A DNA stretch of 64,000 bases from Capitella teleta. Taxonomy: Eukaryota; Annelida; Polychaeta; Capitellidae. The DNA lies in assembly GCA_000328365.1 (NCBI GenBank), contig KB306751.1, forward strand, positions 12,092 through 76,091. Direction: 5' to 3'. The notes under the pieces are model-generated. The model saw nothing but the letters and a program-made list of their open reading frames with translations. It ran no database searches and had not been told where the DNA came from. The translations under genes and the position numbers were made by a program. Each line of letters opens with the position of its first letter. The stretch's first letter is position 1. Shown in pieces: positions 1-14,929 of this stretch.

Positions 1-1620
1 GCTTTATGACCACATGATCTTGAACTTCAAGCAACTTCATTTAAAATCAGGATTTCGTAAGAAGTTTATGTGTGGCATATACTCTGCGAATTTCAAGTGC
101 ACAACTTACATAACCATAGAGATATCGGCATTTGAAAAAGTCATAATTGCTATTATGCAAGATTACGCAAGAAAGGTGCATCTAGAAGCAGAAATACTTC
201 CGAGTTTTATTTTACATATTGATGCACTGAATCATTTGATGTCAGTTACAAGTCAATAGCATTACTATTCGATGAGTTATTGGCGATCGAGTTTTCAACT
301 TTGAAAAATCACTGCGACCTTGACCTCTAACCTTTGACCTTCAAACTTTCAGAGTTAATCCGAAATGACTTGCTCCATTAATAAGTGCAACTTACTAATT
401 GACAGACATGAGCGAATTCAAAATATTCAGTACCAAACTTTGTTCAACGGAACACCAAAGCAATGAAATTAGCGGCTGAGTTGCCTAATAATATGTATTC
501 CGACGGAAAACACACAAATATTCTGAATAATAACATTTTTTTCTAAGACTCAACAACACACCTTGTATGCAACTCAGAAAAGCTATAAAATTTACGAAAT
601 TCGAAATAATCATCAATTTATGCAATTAAATGCTAGAATTACCACAATGACCTTGACCTTGGTGCAACCTCATTTAAACTTATAATTTCATTAGATGGCT
701 ATACTAGCAATATACTCTGCAAATTTCAATGCCACAACCCGCTTAACAACTGAGATATTTGCATTTGAAAAAGTCATAATTGCTATTATGCAAGATTACG
801 CAAGAACGGTGCATCTAGGAGCAGAAATACTTCGGAGCTTTATTTTACATATTGATGCATTGAATCATTTGATGCCAGTTACAAGTCAATAGCAATGAGT
901 TAGTGGCGATCGAGTTTTCAACTTTGAATAATCACTGCGACCTTGACCTTTAACCTTTGACCTTCAAACTTTCAGTGTTAATCTGAAATAACTTGCTTCA
1001 TTATTAAGTGCAACTTACTAATTGACGGACATGAGCAAATTTAAAATATTCAGTACCAAATTTTGTTCAACGGATTACCGAAGCAGTGAAATTGGCTAAG
1101 TGTTGCCTAATATGTGTTCCGACCGTAAACACACAAATATTCTGAATTATCACATTTCCTTGTAAGACTCGACAGCACACGTAGTATGCAACTCAAAAAA
1201 GTTACAAAATTTACGAAATTCGAAATAATCATCAATTTATGCAATTAAATGCTTTAATTACCACAATGACCTTGACCTTTATGCAACCTCAATTAAACTT
1301 ATAATTACATAAGAAGACTATACTAGCAATATACTCTGCAAATTTCAATGCCACAACCCGCTTAATAACCAAGATATTTGCATTTAAAAAAGTCGTAATT
1401 ACTATTATGCAAGATTACGCAAGAACGGTGCATCTGAGAGCAGTAACAGCGCCATGCATTGTTGTACATATTAACGCGCTGGATCGATTGGTGTATGTTA
1501 CAAGACCCCAGCTTAATTAATCAGTGAGCTAGAAGCGATCCAATTTGAGATTTTGAAAAATCGCTGTGACCTTGACCTTTGACCTTTAACCTTCAAATTC
1601 GAATCAGACCCGCAGAATGA
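1..1620. repeat. Tandem repeat, about 620-632 bp period, 2.6 copies
   Basis: Three successive copies of one unit can be followed. The segment starting ATATACTCTG lies near 78, 710 and 1329, giving periods of about 632 and 619 bp. Each unit has a block of TGACCT-like words (near 310-350, 938-975 and 1567-1600) and a second TGACCTTGACCTT stretch before the next unit. The short reading frames inside (for example 14-259 and 695-892) are the same repeat translated and are not taken as genes. The array is cut by the left window edge, so its true copy number is unknown. Confidence 0.85.
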
Positions 1621-1839
1621 CATGTACTATCGATGTGTGAAATTAGTTGAATTATACTTCACGGAGTTCCGCGCAACGGCGCATAAAAAATCGTTCACAG
1701 ACTTTCCGGAAAAAAAAAAAAAAAAAAAAAAAAAAAACACGTAAAGTAACATAAGGAAAATTTTTAATTTAAAATTTTCCTTAAAAAATACTGTGAAAAA
1801 ATAATGAACAACGATTGCTACAATAAAGTCCAAAATGGC

Positions 1840-2253
1840 GGAACGAGAGTTCATGAGGCAGGATAAGAGTTGTTTTTTTTTTTTATCAGCAGGATCAATC
1901 ATGAGAAACGTAGAGCTCACCACACAAGGTCTCTTGGCGAAGAGACCTGATGAATTTGAGTTTTTGTCCATGACAAGGATGCGGCCATCTCTGGACCACA
2001 CTCGGGAGATTTTGGAGGCCCTCTTCAAGAGTCGCGCTTTGTACAGAAGGGTTGCTTGGAGCTTTGTCAGTTCCTTGTTCACAAACACATCCGGATATCG
2101 GTCATTAGCTCCATTGTGCACTTGCATGACGATGTTCTTGTCTCTCTGTCCTGTGAACTGAGTATGGGTCGTGGAGTTTGACGCTTGGAGCCTCCTTGAG
2201 ATGACAGCGGTGAAGACCCCGGAGCCTTTCTTAGCGGCCCAACTTGGTGACAA
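1840..2253 (-). mobile_element. LINE ORF1-like remnant
   Basis: The minus-strand frame encodes a segment with VFVNKELTKLQATLLYKAR followed by a WSRDGRILV block and a later LMIDPAD. That order (N-E-L-T, then L..KAR, then W-x-x-D/N-G-x-I/V) is typical of the C-terminal part of ORF1 proteins of several LINE families. I see no reverse transcriptase nearby and the frame runs into low-complexity sequence, so this is a fragment. A single-gene origin for the segment cannot be excluded. Confidence 0.4.
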
Positions 2254-2372
2254 AATATTAATGAGGTTGTAGTTCTTCCAAATCCAGAGATGAGGAATTT
2301 ACTACTATAGTGAGGCTTCGGGGTCCTCTTTTGGGGTCGTCTGGAGATGGATAGTGCATATAGTTCATTCAT

Positions 2373-3335
2373 AATACTTTACAAGCTAACGGAAGTACAC
2401 ATATTATATATGTTGTGTCTTCAGGCGAACAGACTGCTTCAACACAGACGAATGATTGAATAGTTTTAATACATAAAAGCAGCGCTTATATATACAGGCA
2501 AAATGAAATGAATGTAATGAGTTGAGCAATGTTCAAAGTGAGATGAATGCTGCACTGCTGATGAACTCAGTGTAATAATGTCAAATGTCGAATGAACCAG
2601 AACAATTTATATATCATTTTATTCATGAAAAGAACTCGCACATTTTGATGGCGATGAACAATGGAGCATAACGAACAAAAAAAATAAGAAAAGACAAGAA
2701 AAGTAGTACATGGTGACATTGTATCACAGTGGTTTACCAGCTGTAACAAATAAAAAATAGAAACAAGTTAATATCTTTGTAAGATAAATAATTCATGTAC
2801 CTTTAATCCTGTATGATGGATGGTATTCGCTCAAAGCATGTCAATAATGGCCGAAACACTAGAAAAATCTTCATCGAAATTAATATCAATTGAATAGTCA
2901 GTATGTAAATTTCTTTTATGATTGTATGAAATTCATACAATCATAAAAGAAATTTACATACCGACTATTCAATCACAAAAGAAGTTTTTGACCTCGTCAA
3001 TGGTGAAATATTGAGTATTTTTTTCAGCACTTTTTCCAAATTGAATTATTGTTTTGATTTTTCACTTAGATTCCAAAGAGGAGATCTTTCTATGTTTTTA
3101 GTGCTTGCGTTCTCGCCAATATATACACCAAAATGCTTACAAGATTTCACACCCTTTACAAGGTTATTATTCAAGTACAGTTATACAATAATAATATAGT
3201 ATTATTAAATATTATTCAACAATGATGATATGTCATCATTATTTAATTATCAGTCCAGGTACTAATTCATATTCAATACTCCATAAACACATTGCCAGTC
3301 ATCAGAAATATTATCTTCACATCTCTGAGATGCCA
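2373..3335. other. Gene-free stretch with a hairpin
   Basis: AT-rich sequence between the LINE-like remnant and the LRR gene. Apart from the inverted repeat at 2890-2972 I see no coding sequence. If the LRR gene is spliced at 3347, a downstream exon of it could lie here, but I could not recognise one. Confidence 0.5.
2890..2972. repeat. Near-perfect inverted repeat (snap-back hairpin)
   Basis: Two arms of about 41 bp are reverse complements with a single A/G difference and essentially no loop. The outer ends read TTGAATAGTC and GACTATTCAA. It looks like a small fold-back element or the product of a palindromic duplication. No transposase gene is near. Confidence 0.9.
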
Positions 3336-4004
3336 TTATGACTGACCTGGGCAGGGTTTGCTCATGTGATCCCTGGTGATGCTCTGCCAGTCCACATCCA
3401 CCAGCTCCTCAGGGTATGTGCACGGCGAAGGTTTGATCTTCAGGGAAGTGTTGTTTAGACTTTTCAAGGAGATGACCTTATTGCAGCATTGAATATCCAT
3501 GCCCAACGCCCCAATGTCATTCAAAGAGTGCAGAATGGAGAAATCCAACAGACTGTAGATGACATTGCCCCCAATGAACAACGCTTCCAGTGCTGTTAGT
3601 CCTTCCACCTGCTCAGCCCGGATGAATTTCAGCCGGTTGCTGTTGATCCACACAGTCGTTAAACTGTGTCTCACATCTGTCAGATTCGGGAACCATTTCA
3701 GTTGGTTAAACTGCATAGAAATTTGCCTCAAAATGGTTCCATGAAAAGCGTGGTCTTCGATGGTGTCGATTCGGTTGCGGTCCAGGTACAATCGGGTCAG
3801 TTCTGGCAGGTAGCTGAAGGCGTCGTTCCTCACGATGCTGATCCTGTTCAAGTCCAGATAGGCGTACCGTGTATCATTGGGGATATTCTGCGGCACTTCA
3901 ACAAGGCCGCTGCTATTCAGTGTGACAGTTGGGACGGCGGTTTCTGCTGTGAGGAAGCAACAGCTCAGCGCTGCCCAGCTGAGGAGCATGGCTGCCTTGG
4001 ACAT
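3336..4004 (-). CDS. Secreted leucine-rich repeat protein
   Basis: An uninterrupted frame of 222 codons. I start it at the ATG at 4004 because a good signal peptide follows directly (MSKAAMLLSWAALSCCFLTA); an in-frame upstream ATG at 4073 would add 23 polar residues before it. After a short N-terminal cap come four to five LRR units with the LxxLxLxxNxI/L pattern (for example LTRLYLDRNRI, near residues 70-85). A cysteine-containing C-terminal cap follows (C-T-Y-P-E-E ... K-P-C-P-G). The frame stops at 3336, but a strong phase-1 donor (CAG|GTCAGT) sits at 3347, so the protein may continue in an exon I could not find. LRR caps like this occur in secreted and membrane recognition proteins; the ligand is unknown. 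The start is about 150 bp from the oppositely oriented SPC25 start. Confidence 0.75.
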   Translation of the reverse strand: MSKAAMLLSWAALSCCFLTAETAVPTVTLNSSGLVEVPQNIPNDTRYAYLDLNRISIVRNDAFSYLPELTRLYLDRNRIDTIEDHAFHGTILRQISMQFNQLKWFPNLTDVRHSLTTVWINSNRLKFIRAEQVEGLTALEALFIGGNVIYSLLDFSILHSLNDIGALGMDIQCCNKVISLKSLNNTSLKIKPSPCTYPEELVDVDWQSITRDHMSKPCPGQS

Positions 4005-4153
4005 GACTCCGTGTGCATTATATTCACCCCATTTTGCAGAATGGAGACAAAAGAAGTGCATTAATTTAATCATGAGAATCGTACTTGATCAGATTTAATA
4101 CTTGGTTCGTTCTCCTGGGCGACCTGAAGGGCTTTCCACTGATCATTTATTCA
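4005..4153. promoter_or_regulatory. Probable shared promoter, LRR gene / SPC25
   Basis: Only about 150 bp separate the two divergent start codons (4004 minus, 4154 plus). Any core promoters must overlap or lie within the neighbour's 5' UTR. No clear TATA box or named site is visible. Confidence 0.45.
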
Positions 4154-5423
4154 ATGAGTCAGCTGCTTCAGATGAAATTGACCTTGTTTGAAGAGAATTC
4201 TTCAGAATTGTCTTCCTTCTTTGAGTTCTTTTCACGTGGAGACTTCTCTTCGGAAAACAGGCAGCAACAGGAATCTGCCTTAGCTATTGTCGCGCGATCT
4301 CATTTGCATTTCATTTCTGTCTTATGCTGTATTATTTTATCCCCAGCCCAGAATATTGAGTGTGTCCGATGTGCATCGGTTGGACTACTCAGCAGAAAAG
4401 GATTTGCTTCAGAGTTTAATCAAACAAGTTGATGAGAAGATATCAGAAGAATGGTTGGCAAATGAGTTGCAGCAGAGGGTTAATCAACTGCTGCAGCAGA
4501 ATGAAGACCAGATGACGAAATACACGTGTGAGTAGCCTCTCTGAGTCCTGATTCCTAATCTAGGATTGCTGATCTGAATTTTTCAAATCCTGATAATCCT
4601 AGTCTATTTGTAACTCTTTCCTCCTATATATAATATGATATTATCTTCCCCAGTGCAATTTGAAGAATTGGTCAAAAGATACGAAGATTTAAAAAAATTG
4701 AAAACGGATGCCGCCACAGGTCTGCGTCTCAGAGGAGCCTCTCAAAGCGTTCATTCATTCTCGTATTTCAGAGGTGAAAAACAAAAACGCGGAATTGGAG
4801 CAACACCGGAAGCAGCTGGAAACGGCGCAGAAGGATTTGGAGCAACTTTTGAGAACACGAGAAACGCTCCATGAAATCCTAGAAAAATTATCCGCTGAGG
4901 TGAAGAAAGAGGAATCCGGTGAGAAATGCTCTCAAAACAAGTTTTTATTTTTTATTTTTTTATTTTTTTTTTCCTTTGCATTAAGTTTTGCGGGAGCAGG
5001 AAAAGGAAACGAAGGAGTCGAGCGTTGAGCTGGAAGAAGCGCTCGAATTCTTCCGCAATCGGCTGGCATTGCAAATGAAGAAAATTCCTGGTTAGGTGAT
5101 TAAATATCATTTATATAATTAATTATTATTTCCCTTTTTAGATAATCGATTGCAATTTGTTTTCACGTGCATTGACAAAGACGACCCAAAAAAGCCGTTT
5201 TGCTTCTGCGTTAAAATCAAAGCGGATCGATCCTACTGTGGTATGTTATCATTTGGGGTTCTTTTTTTCTTTTTCTTATTGCTCTTTTTTCCTTCTTTCT
5301 CCAGTTTCAGATTGTGTGCCCCACGTTCCAGATTTTGAGAAACTTTCACTGAAATTGAATGAAACTAATGACTTCAAAGCGTTTGTTAAAGCCATGTGGA
5401 AGCGTTTTAAACTGGCAGCTTAA
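4154..5423 (+). CDS. SPC25: Kinetochore protein Spc25
   Basis: Spc25 is a subunit of the Ndc80 complex; with Spc24 it forms the globular head that docks the complex on the inner kinetochore. Exons fit at 4154-4288, 4347-4527, 4654-4719, 4772-4918, 4986-5090, 5142-5240 and 5305-5423. Phases agree throughout and give 283 aa. The middle is a long coiled coil (EVKKNAELEQ-type heptads, residues about 60-190). The C-terminal globular domain matches human Spc25 closely: LQFVFTCIDKDDPKKPFCF, then VSDCVPHVPDF, then a final NDFKAFVKAMWKRF. Human Spc25 is 224 aa, so the N-terminus is longer than usual. The first exon and its weak donor (ATT|GTCGCG) are the least certain part; exons 2-7 are firm. Confidence 0.88.
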
Positions 5424-5457
5424 CTTATATTGTCATCATTTGCTTTGAATTTTACTT

Positions 5458-5463
5458 AATAAA
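5458..5463 (+). terminator. Poly(A) signal of SPC25
   Basis: AATAAA lies 35 bp after the SPC25 stop codon, on the coding strand. Confidence 0.7.
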
Positions 5464-6264
5464 TATTTTACTTTGCTTATTCTAATAACTTCATTATTCT
5501 CTCTTAGTTCTATTGTCTTTCAAACTCCCTCTTTCGAATCATTGCAATTGTGAAAAAAAGTGAAAAATCTTGCTTTGGCATTGGATGGCTCAAGGATGAT
5601 CAATACGATCATAAGGATTATTTATACATAACATTATGCTTACTTCAGCTCAAAATCTTTTTTTTTTCTTCTTTTTTTTTTTCTTTTTTTTTTTTAATTC
5701 ATGAATAAAACCAATGATTGTGAAGCAGGCAATGCCTATACATGTAAATGCATTCAACATATAAAAATTCAGTTATTTACATCATAGTTAGAAAACTTGT
5801 TAATATTGTGCGTACTAGCAGGGTGTAACTTTTAGAGAACAGAATTATTTCAGTCATGTATGATTTGAATTGTGGACTTTGACTCAGTTTGTCATTCCGC
5901 CAGGAAAGCACTTTTTGAATGTTTGATCCAAATTATACTCAGCAGACTTATAACCATCAGGCAACCAGATTTCGGACTAAGTTACCGACAACACACACTG
6001 TTCTATTCTGTTGCATAATTAAGTCGAGTTGCGCAATAATTGAGCGGCATTCATAAGTGCGTTATGGTTTATTCAGGTGAGAGGGAGTGCGTTATGATTA
6101 TAGCCGCGTTAACTCAAACCTCAGTGAGTTGGATGTCTCGTGGACTAACGAGAATTGCAACGAAAATACTTAATACAGTGCGCCCATTTACAGTGTGGTG
6201 TGTCCGGGGGAGTTGATGTAAATTAGGGGAATCCCCAAAAATGCAGAACACCAATATTATGATT

Positions 6265-6790
6265 CCACAACATCTTGATGCATTAAACAATTCTTCTGCA
6301 GTCGATATTATTCAAAATACGTGAACAAATATTGAAAAAAAAATAAAATAAATATATTATTGTAAAATAAACTACCAAAAAACCATGATCTTCCTGTCAT
6401 GTTAAATTCCCATAGAACCGTGAACCACGTTGCCATATCATGAATATTACATGAGTTCATGTGAAAAATTCAACATCTACTTCATCCACCTGGTATTCTG
6501 GGACGTCTTACAGCCTCATGACCCCTCCCATTGCCAATTAATACCTTTAGGGTGATCTTGTAAGACCACGTACCAAAATACCAGGTGGATGAAGTAGATG
6601 TAAAATTTGTTTACAAGGACTCATGAAATATTCACGAACTGGTTGCCTATCCCCTATCCCCTCACCCTGTCCTGCGGGAGTTTAACATGGGAAGAAGCTT
6701 ACCTTACAAGATGATTGACCCTAGCTGTATGTATTAATTGGCGACGGGAGGGGTGCCCAGGGTACAAGGTGAATCGTGTAATCTGCCGAA
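6265..6790. repeat. Dispersed repeat with internal inverted units
   Basis: The left part (6265-6490) matches the reverse complement of about 53370-53610, including the words CATCTTGATGCATTAAACAA and CATGATCTTCC. Inside this copy the segment around CTTCATCCACCTGGTATT (about 6480-6497) returns inverted near 6577-6596, so two units of roughly 190 bp lie head to head. The behaviour fits a non-autonomous element or dispersed satellite. I see no coding capacity. Confidence 0.75.
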
Positions 6791-8530
6791 ATCTGCTAAT
6801 ATACGTTAAAAGGTGCAAGTTCTTATCCACATGACATCCTACGTTCGGATTTGCAGATCGCTTATACAAATAGTGAAATGAATGAAACGTTCAACTTTTC
6901 ATAACATTTACCTATTTTGTAAATCAAAACTTGTCATTTGTTTTAAATAAGACAAAATAATTATTACATGGGCGAAACAGAACTAATTGCACACGAAATC
7001 AGAAAATGTTATTTGATTATTTTCATAATGTCAGCAAAAGCGCAGTAGTTTGTCGAGTCACATGGTTAAATGTTTTACTGGAATTATATACAATTTAAAG
7101 TGTTGTTAAGGTGTGTAACAATACGAATACATATTTCTAAACATATCAATTTAACTATGATTCAAGTATGACTGCCCTATAATGCTTTATTTGCTCATTT
7201 CTCTCCAAGCTGCTTGACGAGAGTGCGTCCATTTGAATTTGCAAGTTTCGCAGTGCGCACTGTGGATGGTTATATATATCACATCCCTAGAACGCACTGT
7301 GCATAAGGACATGCGAATTGCAACGAGAGCAAACAAGTCATCTATATAACAAAATGACATAAAAATAACTTAATTTACACTAATTCCACTGGCTCTATCT
7401 GTGTTAATTCTCCTCTTTTTACTTCCTAAGCACCACTTGAATTTCGAAGGTACCTTACTTCAATTCCCTATTTTATTGCATGATTTTCGCCGATAGACGA
7501 CTAACTTCTAATCTATGCACTCCAGTGACTCCCATTAATGATTAATTACGGAGTTAATAGCTAACATACTACAGCGAGCTCTATGGGTATACAGACCTCG
7601 CCCGAGAATCTGTGTTACGGCGTTAAGTGATTAATTAGCTTCGAGTAGCCTAGATGATAAATCCGGGCTGTGACGACTCATCGAATCAGCTGGCACTCAA
7701 CAAACTATCAAATTCAAAGCGTTAAATTATTCTGATGTCCATAAATTCAACATTTGAGTTCCTGCTGTGCTGTGTTACTTAGTGTCACACTCACACTCAC
7801 AGTGTGTAGCTTTGCGTAGGTAACCTAGTATTAATTGATGACCTAGTGCTTTTGGAGTTACTTAATAAGTTACTGCATTGTCCTGGTTAAAGGCTCACTC
7901 CTTAATAATCACACACCCTTTTCCATATCCCTTTTATATTTGAGCTGCCTGAACAAAAGGCAGTATCATTACTATCATTATGAAATTGTCTTAAATGATC
8001 TTTATTTCCATGCATTCAGTTATCAAGTGCTGGATTCTTCATGATCTGATGTCATCAATAAATTCCAAATTACTGTCACCCCCTGCCAAGGAAGGGAGTT
8101 CTTGCTAGACTGTTGTTTTCAGGATTACTTATATAACCATGTATGATGTACCCTACGCTTCCCACACGTTGAATACTAAAAGGGCAATCTACATTTTATT
8201 CATGTGAAACTGACATCAGCCACTGCCTCTACGCAATGCTACAGCTGAGACAATTCTGTTCTTATATAGGTTACGCGAATCACCATAATTTAAATCTTTT
8301 TTGATCATTGATGTGAATAGAAACTGTCATAGCCCACAGTGTTCTTAAAAGTGGAGTATTCAAAACAAGGGTGGCATGCATACCTCACCAATTTTCTTTC
8401 TGTTCCTTTCCTATTCCATATTAGGACCCGAAACTGATTTTGATAATTCTTACCTGATGCCGAGTATGAATATATGATTATGAATGAAATACATTATAAT
8501 GAATTCAAGCCAGAAAGTTTGTCCTGCAGA

Positions 8531-12475
<3,945 letters not shown>

Positions 12476-14929
12476 GCATGGACTGCCCTCTCCTTGATTT
12501 TTTTCTAAATAAATTCACCGATTCATTTCAATTTGTTGCTTTTTATTAGTGATGCGTGTAAATCTGAGATTTCTCTGTCGCAATCTACGTTTTGCTTTTT
12601 TTTATTTTATTAAGTTATTCACAATTACACCCGAATAAGTCATAATTGGTTTTATGTAGTGAACTAAAAAAAAAGCAATTGAGAGGTCCTACGATGACAT
12701 GCTAGATATACGGTCACTTTCTGGCTGCCAGCTTCTTGGAGGAGAACTGCTGCTTTACACTGCTGTAGCACTTGCAATCAAGAGTATTAATGTGTCGGTT
12801 ATAATTCATATCAGTGATACAAGGCAACAAGGGGTCACGAGTCTCATGACCCCAAGGCGTTTGGCCCTCACGTCGTCCGTGTTTTATCCCCGATCTACAG
12901 ACTGTATGCCACTCCACATTCAACAGAATGTTAATTAATTTATGCACGATTTACTAGTTCCACGAGGATTAACTCATTCAGGCCGAAACCATTGGTTACA
13001 ATTCAGGATTAACTGGTATCGAAGCAGACGCAGACTGGAAATAGAACTGACGAATATGAGTCTAACGAAGGAGCATGAGTTATGAAGTTACACAGTGTAT
13101 ACCATAAGCGCAGTTCCGTGATGACTCATGTTATAGCTGAGATGCGATGATCACATGACGTCACTCCATCGCAATGCAGCCACGTGCGTCGTGGAGGAAG
13201 CCACGTGCCAGCCACCACATCCCCAATCATAACGTTATCACCGCCAGCTTCAACTCATAATGCAGCACGACGGAATCTATTTTTTACTCGAAGTCTCCCT
13301 CACTCGAAATCTTCAAGAAGATGTATGTTCATTCCTGATCATTGAACCCGGATTGTGGTGTGCGGGATGCATTGCCAACGCCAAAACGACGCCAAAACGA
13401 CTGTCCGAGTTAGCCCCAGGGGCTTACGGGAATACTTGGTGTTATACGGCTATATTAGCAAATACTGAAATAGGCTATAGGGCCTGCCTTAGAATGGCTC
13501 TACTGTGGTGCCACAAAATGATTACAGTAAGCGATGCATGATGAAAGAATAATTCACTTGTACAAGGTTCGTAAACAAATGAATTTATTTGAAAATATTC
13601 AATTTTATTGCACGGTAAATATTTTGGTTGAAACACAAATGAACCATCACATTCGCAACCACATTTACTCACAATAGCCACTCCTGACGGGTAACGGAAG
13701 CATATATATTTAAAATTAATTATATGATGAAATACACAGAAAGTGACGCACTAAGAAGAAAACATTCGCAAGACGTCTGTACATCCAATTTGCATTGATG
13801 TTTGCTTAAAGCAAAATCTATTCTGACTTAATACTTAGTAAGTAAATACGTTTGAATTTTATGTGATAATTATGTATAAGTAAATGACTGTAAACGTATA
13901 CGAATCCACTGAAAACCCAGAAAACGAATTCAAAATCTACTTATAAAATGTACATTTCGCCTGAGATTCTACTTTTGTGATTGAAATTTGAGTCAAAGTG
14001 GTTCAACATGATTACATGTAGATCCATGTTTGCTCGCGGACGGTTCGTGCAAATTGCATTACTAGTATTGCGAAAATATGCAAATATAATTATAGAAATG
14101 TACGTACAGTACGTATGTATACGGACAGAGCATAACATGCTAAACATACGAGTATATAATTATATTCTAGTACTTAAAACACCCACGCCACATCAAATAC
14201 AGAACACGAACACAATGTGTTGCAAAGATGAGCAAAGTATCACGTTTCGGACCCGAGGCGAGCGACAAAAATGGCGGACGTCTGGGTCCATTTCCTAGAA
14301 GTTTGAGTGTCATGACGGAAACTATTATGTCGGGTCGTCTGATATTCATCTACGCGTGGTGAGTCTGTGACTCTGCTGATCAAACATAATATTATTAAGT
14401 CTGCGCGCTTGAAACTACCATAGGATATAATTTGATTAATCGCCGCTACATAACGACTATATATATACATGCACTTGTGCATTCGACAAAATCCAACTGA
14501 CCAATACTGGTAAATGCATTTGACACTTTGCACAAACGTCACCAACACGTGACCTATAAGCAACAATAATCCATTTGTGGACGCAAGCATAACCATTCAT
14601 AAATGTGTCATGGAAGTTCGAAATTTTGTTGTATATTCAACGTACAATGTGTAGAAATTTCTTAAATGGATGACCTCGTATAGAGAGCGTGGTTTCACAA
14701 GTATACTTTTTTAATACATTACATTTACATAATATATAATATAATTGCACTGCGTTTATAATACAATTTTGGAGGCCCATTTCTCACTTGCATAGCTTCC
14801 AATGTTGACCTATTGTTATGGCTAACACTCTTAGATCTGCGAGAGCAAACTTCCCCTGTCAATACGTACAAATATCCTGAACGAAAACTCACTTATACAT
14901 AAATTAAGTCACACAAAATATTAATAACC
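12476..14929. other. Gene-free stretch, CUL2 to receptor A
   Basis: After the CUL2 3' end I see no exon with coding character on either strand. The short open frames near 13260-13540 and 13980-14300 show no domain, splice pattern or codon signal. Receptor A's 3' UTR begins below 14930. Confidence 0.5.
12508..12513 (+). terminator. Poly(A) signal of CUL2
   Basis: AATAAA lies 33 bp after the CUL2 stop codon. Confidence 0.7.

Larger units (their letters stand above)
5424..8530. other. Gene-free stretch, SPC25 to CUL2
   Basis: AT-rich intergenic DNA with poly-T runs near 5660-5695. The only structured element I see is the dispersed repeat at 6265-6790. No convincing exon on either strand. Confidence 0.6.

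Noticed and set aside
13260-13541. A possible small gene on the plus strand
   Set aside because: It has a start and stop but no domain, no splice support and no codon signal. It equals chance expectation for this length of sequence.
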